Shown here piece after piece: positions 36,140 through 44,742 of a stretch of 64,000 bases of DNA. The stretch's first letter is position 1. Every line of letters starts with the position of its first letter. The DNA is taken from contig SIAK01000003.1 of the NCBI GenBank assembly GCA_009691805.1, positions 1 through 64,000 of the forward strand, written 5' to 3'. This stretch comes from Phycisphaerales bacterium (GTDB taxonomy: Bacteria > Planctomycetota > Phycisphaerae > Phycisphaerales > SM1A02). The position numbers were made by a program, and so were the translations under genes. A model generated the notes under the pieces. It did no database searches and had not been told where the DNA came from. It saw nothing but the letters and a program-made list of their open reading frames with translations.

Positions 36140-36907
36140 TCAATAGATCCAACTCTCCACGCTCGCCTCGACAGGCGCGACGGTTTGTTGTGGATCCGTG
36201 GTCATCAACAATGCGTCGAGGATGTCGCCTTGCGTGTCTTCCGCAGCTTTCAACGCGATGTCGGCACTGATGCCAATGTTTCGCGTGCGGAGCCAGGTGA
36301 GAATCGACTCACGTCGACTTCGCGGCGCGTTGCCGTCGCCCTTGTAGCCAGCGGACGGAACACCTGCGGCGTCGAGAATGCTCGCCGCATTCGCTTCGCA
36401 GATCACGACGCGAGAGGTGAGCGCGCCTGCGCATGGCTCTACGCGAACTCGCTGCGTGCGTAATGGATGCGCAACTTCTGCGATGAGTGCCCATGTCTGC
36501 TTGAAGAGTCGTAAGTTCGTTGGCGCGAGCGGAGTCGTGTGCGCGCGGTCACACACGCGACGCAATTCTTTGCGATCGGTTGTGCGCATCGCGCGGCGCC
36601 AATCCCGTGCGGACGGAAACGATGCCATCCACGTCGCCATCGCATCCCAATCTTCCGACACACCCTGACTCGCGAGATGTTCGCGCGCGATGCTCAGCGG
36701 TGAGTCCATGCGCCAGAGATGTGCGCGTCCTTCTTGAATGGATGCTTCGATACGACGACGAAGGCCTGCGCGATCGAGTCGCTCGATGCCGAGCACGACG
36801 GTCGCACCTGGCCACGCGCGCCATGCATGTCGAATGTTTGCTCCGCCACCCGTGTCATCACCGGTGAATGCAATGCCGTGCAATGTGATTGAGTTCGAAT
36901 TAACCAC
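36140..36907 (-). CDS. DUF429-like predicted RNase H-fold nuclease
   Basis: About 255 residues starting from GTG at 36907, which overlaps the FmdB-like stop by 8 bases; the longer track ORF to 37030 runs in another frame of FmdB. The sequence starts HGIAFTGDDTGGG (nucleotide-binding or first RNase H-fold strand), continues through RLDRAGLRRRIEASI, and its C-terminal half has VVICEANAASIL, YKGDGNAPRSRRESILTWL and DILDALLM, the order of motifs seen in DUF429 predicted nucleases (E..P.., YK, D..DA). No experimental function is known to me. A TTG a few codons downstream is an alternative start. It is coupled to the FmdB-like gene. Confidence 0.6.
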   Translation of the reverse strand: MVNSNSITLHGIAFTGDDTGGGANIRHAWRAWPGATVVLGIERLDRAGLRRRIEASIQEGRAHLWRMDSPLSIAREHLASQGVSEDWDAMATWMASFPSARDWRRAMRTTDRKELRRVCDRAHTTPLAPTNLRLFKQTWALIAEVAHPLRTQRVRVEPCAGALTSRVVICEANAASILDAAGVPSAGYKGDGNAPRSRRESILTWLRTRNIGISADIALKAAEDTQGDILDALLMTTDPQQTVAPVEASVESWIY

Positions 36908-37142
36908 GTCCACAGCCTCCGTTTGGTTTTCCGCAGCCACAGCCACCGGAGTGCACGTGCGTCGAGTGACTTGTCGCTGTTGCATCCGCGCTTGTTCCAC
37001 CGAGTCCAAACGTCGAAAGTCGTCGCACAAACTTGCGACCCTTGTGTTCGGGATCTTCGACTTTGAGATCGGCGTCCTTCATCGGGCGCAAGAGTTCGAG
37101 GACGGTTCCATCCTCAACGGCGACGTATTCGTAAATGGGCAT
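36900..37142 (-). CDS. FmdB-like small protein with degenerate zinc ribbon
   Basis: An 80-residue product from the ATG at 37142 (MPIYEYVAVEDG). FmdB regulators start MPIYEYxCxxCG; here the two cysteines are replaced, so the N-terminal zinc ribbon is not intact. The middle (MKDADLKVEDPEHKGRKFVRRLST) is charged, and the C-terminus is a Gly/Cys/His cluster (HVHSGGCGCGKPNGGCGRG) that could bind metal. It lies 35 bases after queE and overlaps the DUF429-like gene, so the three form one unit. The track ORF to 37295 overlaps queE out of frame. Confidence 0.7.
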   Translation of the reverse strand: MPIYEYVAVEDGTVLELLRPMKDADLKVEDPEHKGRKFVRRLSTFGLGGTSADATATSHSTHVHSGGCGCGKPNGGCGRG

Positions 37143-37177
37143 TGTTGGAAATCTCGCTGCTTGCGAAGGGGCTTGCA

Positions 37178-37897
37178 CTAGACGCCTCTGGTTTGAGGCT
37201 CCCAGATGTGTTTGTGGAGTTGAGTTTGTTGACGCACGGGAAGTCGATCCGCCAAGATCCAAGTCGCGAGCGCGCGTGGATCGAGCGCCGCGCATCCCTT
37301 GATTTCTCGCCCTTCAGCTTGCGCTGCGACGGGACTCATGAGCACTGCTCGTACGCGACTTGCAAGTTGGTGCGTTTCCATCATCGCCTTTGCCCAGAGA
37401 TAATCCTCGCGCGATGTCAGCACGAATTTAACTTCGTCGTGCGGACGAAGGTGCTCGATGTTCGCGAGCAGATTTTTTTCGCACTCACCACTGCCAGGCG
37501 TCTTGAGATCCATGATCAGCACCGCGCGCGGATCGGTGGGACGGATGTCGATGGAGCCCGAAGTTTCAATCAGCACGGTGAACGCTGCGTCGCACAGCAG
37601 ACGAATGAGTTCGAACGCGCGCGCTTGTGCAAGGGGCTCGCCGCCCGTCACTTCAATCAGCGGACACGCAACGACTCGCGCTTCCTCGATGAGCGAACCG
37701 AGCGTGCGCGGAGAACTCTCACGAAACGCGTACTCCGTATCGCAGTAGTGACACCGCAATGGACAGCCACCGAGTCGAATGAAGAAGCAGGGGCATCCCG
37801 CAAAGGTGGACTCACCTTGAATCGAATGAAACGTCTCGTTGACCCGCAGCGTTGCGTCAAGGATGTTTGGTTCAAGAATGGGAGTGAGGCTCGTCAT
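37178..37897 (-). CDS. queE: 7-carboxy-7-deazaguanine synthase
   Basis: A 239-residue radical SAM enzyme of QueE type. ETFHSIQGESTFAGCPCFFIRL is the typical N-terminus; CPLRCHYCDTEYAF is the CxxxCxxC cluster motif, with the QueE-specific CDTEY; EVTGGEPLAQ follows. It converts 6-carboxytetrahydropterin to 7-carboxy-7-deazaguanine in the queuosine/7-deazapurine pathway. The queC, queD and queF genes are not nearby. It is the first gene of a unit with the FmdB-like and DUF429-like genes. The upstream region to 37946 is short and contains no recognisable riboswitch. Confidence 0.93.
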   Translation of the reverse strand: MTSLTPILEPNILDATLRVNETFHSIQGESTFAGCPCFFIRLGGCPLRCHYCDTEYAFRESSPRTLGSLIEEARVVACPLIEVTGGEPLAQARAFELIRLLCDAAFTVLIETSGSIDIRPTDPRAVLIMDLKTPGSGECEKNLLANIEHLRPHDEVKFVLTSREDYLWAKAMMETHQLASRVRAVLMSPVAAQAEGREIKGCAALDPRALATWILADRLPVRQQTQLHKHIWEPQTRGV

Positions 37898-37945
37898 CGT
37901 CGTAGTCAGAGAATCGTTCGCAGGATCAAGATCATGATCAGGTCG

Positions 37946-37989
37946 CCAAAAACGAAGCCGCCCCCACCACGTGCGTGGCGCGGGGGCGG
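37946..37989 (-). terminator. GC-rich terminator after tRNA-Leu
   Basis: CCGCCCCC pairs with GGGGGCGG with an inner CCAC/GTGG helix, and the minus strand continues CTTCGTTTTTGG. It starts 8 bases 3' of the tRNA. Confidence 0.85.
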
Positions 37990-37996
37990 TATCGAA

Positions 37997-38080
37997 TGCT
38001 CAGAAGAGGACTTGAACCTCCAAGGGATTGCTCCCACCAGCACCTCAAGCTGGCGCGTCTGCCAATTTCGCCACCTGAGC
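37997..38080 (-). tRNA. tRNA-Leu (anticodon GAG)
   Basis: The minus strand has acceptor GCTCAGG/TCTGAGC (one G-U), anticodon stem CCAGC/GCTGG with loop TTGAGGT, a variable arm of leucine size, and a T-arm with GGTTCAAGTCC. Discriminator A fits leucine. Confidence 0.96.
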
Positions 38081-38165
38081 GGCATCCCTCACGGATGAGG
38101 GTGGAGAATTGTAGCACCGAGTCGCTAGTGCGGCAAGCAAACTCTGCATCGCAATGAGTGGAGTG

Positions 38166-38204
38166 CGCGCAAAAGAAAGCGGGAGCCCCTCGAAGGGCTC
38201 CCGC
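38166..38204 (-). terminator. Intrinsic terminator of the M36 protease gene
   Basis: GCGGGAGCCC/GGGCTCCCGC (10 bp) with a short loop, followed on the minus strand by TTTCTTTT. It lies about 85 bases past the stop codon, beyond the 15-bp repeat array. Confidence 0.88.
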
Positions 38205-38235
38205 CGAAAACACTCCTAAAAATATTCGACTCATT

Positions 38236-38295
38236 CCAACTCACTCAACTCCAACTCACTCAACCCCAACTCACTCAACCCCAACTCACTCAACC
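38236..38295. repeat. Four tandem copies of a 15-bp unit spanning the M36 stop
   Basis: CCAACTCACTCAACC is present at 38251, 38266 and 38281 exactly and at 38236 with one change. On the coding (minus) strand each unit reads GGTTGAGTGAGTTGG and re-creates the GGT-TGA end of the protease gene, whose real stop at 38290-38292 lies in the first coding-strand copy. Confidence 0.93.
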
Positions 38296-41097
38296 CCACG
38301 CGTTGAGCAATGCGGCGACATCCGCGGCATCGACATAGCCGTTGCCATCGAGGTCACCGAGACCTGAGCCGCCCCAATTGTTGAGCAAGATCGCAAGATC
38401 CGCAGCGTTGACGACTCCGTCTCCGTTGAGATCTTGGGCGATGCCGCAATTGACGACCGAGATGCGCACTTCATCCACAGCGGCTTCGATGAGCGAGCCT
38501 GTTGCGGAGTCTTCGGCGATGAAGCGAAGCTTCATCGTTGCTGTTGGTGTGACGTAATCGGCGATGCGGAGGTTCTTAAAGATCCAACCGCCATCGACTT
38601 CAACTCCCGTTGGCCCGACTATCTCAAGCGAGATCCACGTCGTTCCGTTGTTGTTGGAGATCTGCACCTTGAAACTGTCTGCGTTCGGTGCGCCGCCTTG
38701 ACCGTTGGAATACCAGCGGTAGTAGGAGACGCGAGCCTCGCCGCCGAGCGCGCTCATCGTCGGCGAAGTGAGCGTTGTGTATCCGCCGTCCACATCGGCA
38801 GCGCCGAGTGTTCCGCCCGCAGTGCCTTGACCGGTGAAGAAGCAGTTCACGCCCACGCCTGTGGTGACGTCAAGTTCTGGCTGTACTTGCACGGTTCCGT
38901 TGATCGTCCCAACGGGATCGGCACGAACCCATTGGCCAGTCGTTGCGGTATCGCCAGTTGTGGTCAGTGACCAGCCAAGGTCCGTCTCGACCGTATCGAC
39001 GAATGTGTTGGAAGAGCCCGTTCCGACGGACGCTGCATAGATTGTGGTCGGTGCATCGAGAGGACTTGTGACAGCGATACCAGTGCTTGTGTTCGCAGCG
39101 AAGTAGAACTGCAGCGAACTGCCGCACGTGAGTGCAGGAATCGTTGCGGTGTACTGATTCGCCGCGCCCTGCGCCATGTTGGCAACGCTGTAGGCGCCTG
39201 TGACGCCGTTGCGCCAGTACATCTTGCCTGTGCCTGGAGCGGGAGTCGCAGAGAGCGCGCTCACGTTGACCGCAACGGTTGTTGAACCATTGGGATTCGA
39301 GAGCGTTGGAATGCCGGATGGGTACGCGAAAGCGAGCAATTGCACTGCGGGCCCCGGAAGTCCGTGCGCGGTGAATGCGCCGTTGATTGCGCTGTAATCG
39401 GGAGTGCCGTCGCCGATGTTTCCGTTGTTGTCGTTGAGGGTGAGGTAATCGATCGTGATGTCGCCTGCGATTGACGATCCTGTGTGGAGCGGCATCGCGT
39501 TGACTGCGAGCGAGGCGAGCTTCGTGCGATAGGTCGATGGATACGTCACGGCGAAGGTGTTGCGAAGACTCCACACACAGCCTGAGAGGAGTTGGCCGCA
39601 AGCATGGATTTCGGAACCGCAACTTGAGCAGCCAGTCGCGGAGTATTGGCAGACGTTGTTCGCATCGCGAATACCGGTTGCGCAGGATTGGAAGCCAACA
39701 CCAAGTTGCGGATTGTCCTTCATCAGCACGCCCATCACATCGCCCATGCCTTCGCCGTACGCGCCTTGACCGGAGCCTGCGACCGCCACGAGGTGGTGGC
39801 CATACTCATGGTGCACAACATCGCCAAATGCAGTGTTGTTACATCCGCCTCCAGCAGCGTAGAAGTTGATCGAGGAGCCGTCGTAGAACGCGTTGCAGGT
39901 TCCTGCGACGCCGACGTTGATGGCAAAGCCGAGTTGAGTTGCGATGGTGGGGTAACTCGGGCTCACGCTGAGGGTGAGGTCGCGCACGAGATTCGCATGG
40001 ATGTACGAATTGACTTCCGAGCGAGTGCCTTCCACGGTGTTGGCCGAGTTGTGCATGAAGTCCAACACGCCACCAGCGGAGTTCGTGGTGATCGAACTCT
40101 CAGCCCCAGGCACATTGTTCATTGTGAAGTATCGGCCAGAAGTCGTGGAAGTAAACGCGGTGCTTGCGCCAATGATCGCGACGGCAACGCCGTTGACATT
40201 TGCATAAATCGTCGACGTTCCGTAGGTGATCTTCGCGTATGGAAGCGCCATCGAGACTTCATTCGCACACGCATCCGCGACCATGTTCTCCGTGCCCATG
40301 CCACGCGCATTGATCGTGAGATCAGCGCTGAGGATCATGTTCTCTTGGAAGAGAATGCGTCCGTTTGCAGCATCGACAACGAAGAGGAACTTCTGGTAGC
40401 TGGCGCCATCAAAGACGTTGCCGCCTTCCGCGATGAACTTCACCGCGAGCACTGGCTTGGCTGTCTTCGCATCTTCGTAGCCTGCCCAGATCACCATCTC
40501 TTGCGCACTGACTGTTGGCGCTGAGCGGAACTCGTTGAAGGCGTAGCGCGACGCAAGCTTCATGTTGATGCGGCTTGGTGGAACTGGCTTGCTGGTCAAG
40601 CTCGCTGCGAAATCGCCGAGATTCTTGAGCTCGTTGGAGACGAGCACGAGTGGCGAGCCTTCTTCGTTGCGGACTAGGCAGCGCACGGTGGAACGGAACA
40701 CTGGGACACCCTTGACGAATTGCGAATACGAAACGAGTGTGAATTTATCGAGGCCGGTCTCTTCATCGAGCATCAGCGGCTGCAGCGAGTGACCATCTTC
40801 GTATTGCCCGATGGCAAGAAGATCGCCGTACTGCGCACCAAAGATTGGAGCCCACGATTGCAAGAAATTTTCAGCAGACGCCATCGGAGTAGCGCCGTTC
40901 GAAAATGCTTCGCCGTAGACACGCGTGATCATTCCATCGCGCGAGAAAAATCCTGCTCCAGGATGCGCTTCGATGAACGCGCTCTGTGAAGGTGTCGAGG
41001 GTGCAGCGTCGGGACCAGAAAACGCGCCTGGTACCTGCGAGTAAGCGAACGACGATGCGCAAAGTGCGATGGAGAGCGTCAAACTAGCAATATTCAT
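38290..41097 (-). CDS. Secreted M36 (fungalysin-type) metalloprotease with C-terminal dockerin-like domain
   Basis: About 935 residues from the ATG at 41097, which opens into a signal peptide (MNIASLTLSIALCASSFAYS). An FTP-type propeptide follows (about 80-260). The catalytic part has VHHEYGHHLVAVAG near residue 430, the HExxH zinc motif, and GEGMGDVMGV with the third ligand glutamate, as in M36. Then come beta-rich regions, and the last 50 residues are a tandem dockerin-like module (DLNGDGVVNAADLAILLNNWG and GDLDGNGYVDAADVAALLNAWG). The enzyme is expected to be extracellular or surface-bound. The 38-residue N-terminal extension in the track ORF looks non-coding. Confidence 0.87.
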   Translation of the reverse strand: MNIASLTLSIALCASSFAYSQVPGAFSGPDAAPSTPSQSAFIEAHPGAGFFSRDGMITRVYGEAFSNGATPMASAENFLQSWAPIFGAQYGDLLAIGQYEDGHSLQPLMLDEETGLDKFTLVSYSQFVKGVPVFRSTVRCLVRNEEGSPLVLVSNELKNLGDFAASLTSKPVPPSRINMKLASRYAFNEFRSAPTVSAQEMVIWAGYEDAKTAKPVLAVKFIAEGGNVFDGASYQKFLFVVDAANGRILFQENMILSADLTINARGMGTENMVADACANEVSMALPYAKITYGTSTIYANVNGVAVAIIGASTAFTSTTSGRYFTMNNVPGAESSITTNSAGGVLDFMHNSANTVEGTRSEVNSYIHANLVRDLTLSVSPSYPTIATQLGFAINVGVAGTCNAFYDGSSINFYAAGGGCNNTAFGDVVHHEYGHHLVAVAGSGQGAYGEGMGDVMGVLMKDNPQLGVGFQSCATGIRDANNVCQYSATGCSSCGSEIHACGQLLSGCVWSLRNTFAVTYPSTYRTKLASLAVNAMPLHTGSSIAGDITIDYLTLNDNNGNIGDGTPDYSAINGAFTAHGLPGPAVQLLAFAYPSGIPTLSNPNGSTTVAVNVSALSATPAPGTGKMYWRNGVTGAYSVANMAQGAANQYTATIPALTCGSSLQFYFAANTSTGIAVTSPLDAPTTIYAASVGTGSSNTFVDTVETDLGWSLTTTGDTATTGQWVRADPVGTINGTVQVQPELDVTTGVGVNCFFTGQGTAGGTLGAADVDGGYTTLTSPTMSALGGEARVSYYRWYSNGQGGAPNADSFKVQISNNNGTTWISLEIVGPTGVEVDGGWIFKNLRIADYVTPTATMKLRFIAEDSATGSLIEAAVDEVRISVVNCGIAQDLNGDGVVNAADLAILLNNWGGSGLGDLDGNGYVDAADVAALLNAWG

Positions 41098-41352
41098 CTG
41101 TGCTCCGATGGAGGGGATCAGACCGAGGAGAGACAACCGACAGCCCAAAGCCTGTGCAGAGAGCATGCATGACCTGTGTATTGTTCCCCAAATTTGAGCT
41201 TCCGCGACCAATGTGGAGAGTATTTAGAGGGAAAATCTGCGCGGAGTTGGGCGAATCGAGGGTGGTCTACGCACGGTTCGCTGTAGGGTTCCCTGACTTC
41301 TGAGACAATCTCGTCTCGAGCTTGTCTAGTTCACAACCGCGTAAATCTTGCT
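41098..41352. other. Divergent gap between M36 protease and smpB
   Basis: About 255 bases expected to carry promoters for both genes. No tmRNA is present despite the smpB neighbour, and no convincing hexamers are visible. Confidence 0.4.
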
Positions 41353-41841
41353 ATGGCAGAGCGTAAGGACAAATCTAGGGACCGAGAGCCCGTCATCGAG
41401 AACCGAAAAAGTCGGTTCGATTACGAAATTTTGGAGACGCTGGAGTGCGGAATCGAGCTTCGCGGCAGTGAAGTGAAGTCTCTCCGGCTTGGACTCGCGA
41501 GCCTTGCCGAAGGGTGGGCGAAGGGCGAACTGACGCCCCCAACGCTCACTCTCATTGGCGTGCACATTGGAGAGTACGGACCTGCGGGCGCGGCGCGACA
41601 GCATGAGCCGACACGCGGACGACGATTGCTCGCGCATCGACGCGAGATCTTGCGATTGACTGCCGAGGTGAAGATTAAAGGCGGAACGCTCGTGCCGTTG
41701 AAGATCTACTGGAAGGGCGGTCGCGCGAAAGTGCTGATCGGTTTGGGTGTCGGCAGATCGCGCGGCGACAAGCGCGAGTCGATCAAGTCGCGCGAAGACA
41801 AGCGTGACATGGATCGCGCAATGAGTCGTCGTCGAGATTGA
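41353..41841 (+). CDS. smpB: SsrA-binding protein
   Basis: A 162-residue protein of normal length. Diagnostic motifs are NRKSRFDYEILETLECGIEL, GSEVKSLRLGLASL, RRLLAHRREI, VPLKIYWKGGRAKVLIGLG and a basic C-terminal tail (KRESIKSREDKRDMDRAMSRRR) that reaches into the ribosome decoding centre. SmpB brings tmRNA to stalled ribosomes for trans-translation. The ssrA gene itself is not in the window. It is transcribed alone on the plus strand. Confidence 0.96.
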   Translation: MAERKDKSRDREPVIENRKSRFDYEILETLECGIELRGSEVKSLRLGLASLAEGWAKGELTPPTLTLIGVHIGEYGPAGAARQHEPTRGRRLLAHRREILRLTAEVKIKGGTLVPLKIYWKGGRAKVLIGLGVGRSRGDKRESIKSREDKRDMDRAMSRRRD

Positions 41842-41869
41842 ATGCGCGCGTTGCCGCGTCGAGAAATCG

Positions 41870-42589
41870 TTACGGGCTGTGCATCGGAATGCATTGACCA
41901 TTGCGCGCGGCATGCACACCATCGACGCATGCAAGACACATCGCGGCAACTGTTTCGGGAGGCATTGCTTTCGCGTGAGGAAGCGTGTCGGTCGAAAAAA
42001 GCCTGCGTAGCAAGGGTGTTTCAACGCATCCGAGGTTGAGCGCATACGCAGTGACGCCAATCGCCGCGCCTTCAATCGCAATCGATCGCGCAAAACTATC
42101 GAGTGCTGCCTTGCTCGCGGCATACGCGAGGAATCCTGGAAATGGATCCGTCGATGCGAGTGACGAGATCAGGACAACGCAGCCGCGTTGGTGCGCTTCA
42201 AAGTGTGTCCATGCGCGAACGATCATGTGCGCGGGACCGATGGTGTTCGTTCGAAACGTCTGCTCGATGAGCGCTGACGAATGTTTCGCGATCGGGCACT
42301 GCACTGCGATGCCAGCTGAAAGCACGAGCGCATCGAGTCGTCCAAACTGCGCGACGGTTTGATCGACAACTTCTGCGGCGCGTTCCGCGTTCGAAACATC
42401 TGCTTCGATGCAGAGATGCGCATCCGCGTCTTGCATCGAGAGTCGCACAGTTTCCAACTTCCCGAGCGTGCTCCCGACGAGCGCGACGCGTCGACCATGC
42501 TGGGCAAACAAGCGCGCCGTTGCAGCGCCGATGCCGCTGCCTGCGCCAGTCACGAGAGCGACGGAGCGTGCATTGTGGGCGTGGACCAT
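41870..42589 (-). CDS. Short-chain dehydrogenase/reductase
   Basis: About 239 residues from the ATG at 42589, 20 bases after the rseP stop. Classical SDR motifs: VALVTGAGSGIGAATARLF (TGxxxGIG coenzyme site), LVLSAGIAVQ (the NAG-like region), VVLISSLAST with the catalytic serine, and YAASKAALDSF with the YxxxK pair. It is an NAD(P)(H)-dependent oxidoreductase, and the substrate cannot be told. It is the last gene of the rne-dxr-rseP run; the track ORF extends 59 codons upstream into rseP in another frame. Confidence 0.87.
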   Translation of the reverse strand: MVHAHNARSVALVTGAGSGIGAATARLFAQHGRRVALVGSTLGKLETVRLSMQDADAHLCIEADVSNAERAAEVVDQTVAQFGRLDALVLSAGIAVQCPIAKHSSALIEQTFRTNTIGPAHMIVRAWTHFEAHQRGCVVLISSLASTDPFPGFLAYAASKAALDSFARSIAIEGAAIGVTAYALNLGCVETPLLRRLFSTDTLPHAKAMPPETVAAMCLACVDGVHAARNGQCIPMHSP

Positions 42590-42608
42590 CGAATGAGTGC
42601 TCCTATGT

Positions 42609-44675
42609 TCAAAGTCCCAAGAGTCGACGCATATCGTTGGCGAAGGTGAAGAGGAACAGCGCTGCGACAAAGATGATCCCGCACAGCACGGCCATCGATT
42701 GAAAGCGCACGCTCGGTGCTTTGCCGCGAATGCCTTCATACAGCGCGAACAGTAGCAATCCACCATCGGCGATCGGAATTGGAAGTGCGTTCACGACCGC
42801 GAGGTTTACCGAGAGCAGCGCGAGGAAGAAGACGAGGTAGGACAACCCTTCGTCCGCCACGCGTGTGCCAACATGCAGAATGCCAATCGGTCCTTGCAAT
42901 TGCGTTGCGCTCACCGTGCCGCGCGCGACTCGATCGATCGTTGCAAACACGCTCTTGCCAACAGCGTAGGTTCTCTTAAATCCCATCGAGACTGCGCGGA
43001 GCGGATCGCCGTCGGCCGAGAGCAAAACATATTCAGGATCGAAGTAGTTCGCATCTAAGGGGAAGCGCCAACCGAGCGCCTTCACCTGCGTGAGATCGTC
43101 TGCTGACAACTCAAGCAGCATCGTGCTCGGGGTCGCGCCTTCGCGTGGATCTTGCACGGTGAGTTGCAACGATGCAGTTCCTGTTGTCGGATCGAGCTCG
43201 ACGCGGCGAAGCGCTGCGCGCAAGTCATAGAAACTGGAGATGGATGCGAGGTTGAGTGCGAGTAGTTTTCCGGTGGGCACAATGGCGAGCGAAGCGGCAG
43301 GCGTCGCGATTTCGTGCTCGTCTCGCTTGTCGGTGAGCACGCTTCGTGCGAGAAGCGGAAGATCCCAGGCAGGATGAAGGTACACACCGACCCGTCCGTC
43401 GCCGTCGGTGTTCAGGTCGAGTGCAATTTCTTCCATCGCCCCCGTGCTGTCGAGCGCGCGACGCAAGATTTTCGCGGGAATTTCAGCCTTGGGATGCGCG
43501 CGGACATACGCAATGAGATCGGATGCCTTCGGTCCCGCGAGATCGCCAATTGAAAGAAACACATCGCCAGGGCGAAGCGTTTCGCTGTTTCTGCTCGAAG
43601 GATCGATCGCTTCGACTGCGCACAGTGGCGCGAGCCCGACGAGACCTTCATCGATGCGAAGTCCGCCGTCGGCGTTGAGTGAACGGAAGCGACTGAACAT
43701 CGCGCGCGGTTGCAGCGGTGCTTCGACGCGAGTTCGATCGAGCAAGGTCCAGACCGACGCGAGTGGAGTGCCGTCGCTTGCAGAAGCGATGCGCTGCGCG
43801 TCTGCGTAGTTCGCGATCGTCGCTCCATTGAGCGATTCCAAACGTGCGCCTGGCGTAATCGATGCGGGCAAGCCCGCGCTCAAGAGTGCTGCACGCACAA
43901 GCGCGTCAGACTCTTTGATCGCGGTGAGGGTCGCGCTTGAAGTAGGCGCGATGCCGAGTGATCTCAGCCCGCTCGCCGCATCCACAGTGGGTTCCACGCT
44001 GACCGCAATTGTCTCGCCGCCCGCGCTTCCACTGCGCGCAAGTGTGAGTGACATCGGCGACTCCGGACGACTCATCGCCGCTGCGATGACGAGATCGTTG
44101 AAGGTGTCGATGCGCTCGCCATCACTGGAAAGAACGCGGTCGCCCGCGCGGATTCCAGCTTTCGCTGCGGCGCCTTCAGGATCAAGCGCGCCGACGATCG
44201 GTGCTTCAAAGTTCACGCCGTGCAGAAATGCGCCGAGAAACAGCACAATGGCGAGCAGAAGATTCGCCGCAATGCCCGCGAGAATAATGACGATGCGCTT
44301 TGGAATTGGACAGCCTGCGAACGAGCGCGGATTGTTGCTCGATTCGACAGGTTGACCGTCCTCTTGTCCGAGCATGCGCACGTATCCGCCGAGTGGGAGC
44401 GCGCGAAGTGAGTACTCCGTCTCGCCAAGTCCGTGCTTTGCAAGTTCTTCGTCGCTGCATTCGATCGGACGCTTGCCGATCTTTGCAACGACGCGCGCGT
44501 CGGCGCTGCCGAAACAGCAGCCCACACCTTTGCGATACGAGACGAGCACTGGACCCATGCCGACAGCAAATCCATCCGCGCGAACTCCAGCCCATTTCGC
44601 CGCGGCGAAGTGACCGAGTTCATGCACAACGATGAGCAAACCGAAGCCGAGAAGAATGAGGAGGAAACTGCCCAA
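42609..44675 (-). CDS. rseP: RseP-type site-2 intramembrane metalloprotease, enlarged
   Basis: A 688-residue protein, about 240 longer than E. coli RseP. The zinc motif HELGH is at about 18-22 in the first helix (FGLLIVVHELGHFAAAKWAG), followed by PLGGYVRMLGQED. A PDZ domain follows the second helix (GAAAKAGIRAGDRVLSSDGERI), and the extra length is a second large periplasmic region at about 270-540, perhaps further PDZ-like units (LRPGDVFLSIGDLAG). The C-terminal motif reads NALPIPIADGGLLLF, where the usual form is NxxPxPxLDGG. RseP cleaves anti-sigma factors and signal-peptide remnants. It is preceded by dxr with a 67-base gap. Confidence 0.88.
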   Translation of the reverse strand: MGSFLLILLGFGLLIVVHELGHFAAAKWAGVRADGFAVGMGPVLVSYRKGVGCCFGSADARVVAKIGKRPIECSDEELAKHGLGETEYSLRALPLGGYVRMLGQEDGQPVESSNNPRSFAGCPIPKRIVIILAGIAANLLLAIVLFLGAFLHGVNFEAPIVGALDPEGAAAKAGIRAGDRVLSSDGERIDTFNDLVIAAAMSRPESPMSLTLARSGSAGGETIAVSVEPTVDAASGLRSLGIAPTSSATLTAIKESDALVRAALLSAGLPASITPGARLESLNGATIANYADAQRIASASDGTPLASVWTLLDRTRVEAPLQPRAMFSRFRSLNADGGLRIDEGLVGLAPLCAVEAIDPSSRNSETLRPGDVFLSIGDLAGPKASDLIAYVRAHPKAEIPAKILRRALDSTGAMEEIALDLNTDGDGRVGVYLHPAWDLPLLARSVLTDKRDEHEIATPAASLAIVPTGKLLALNLASISSFYDLRAALRRVELDPTTGTASLQLTVQDPREGATPSTMLLELSADDLTQVKALGWRFPLDANYFDPEYVLLSADGDPLRAVSMGFKRTYAVGKSVFATIDRVARGTVSATQLQGPIGILHVGTRVADEGLSYLVFFLALLSVNLAVVNALPIPIADGGLLLFALYEGIRGKAPSVRFQSMAVLCGIIFVAALFLFTFANDMRRLLGL

Positions 44676-44742
44676 GGGTTACATCTTCGAGAGAGGAGGA
44701 GGAGGCGTGAAGGAACGGAGTGCTGCTCCGTTTGCGATGCAG

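Noticed and set aside
41098-41352. tmRNA next to smpB
   Set aside because: No tRNA-like ends or tag reading frame in the flanks of smpB.
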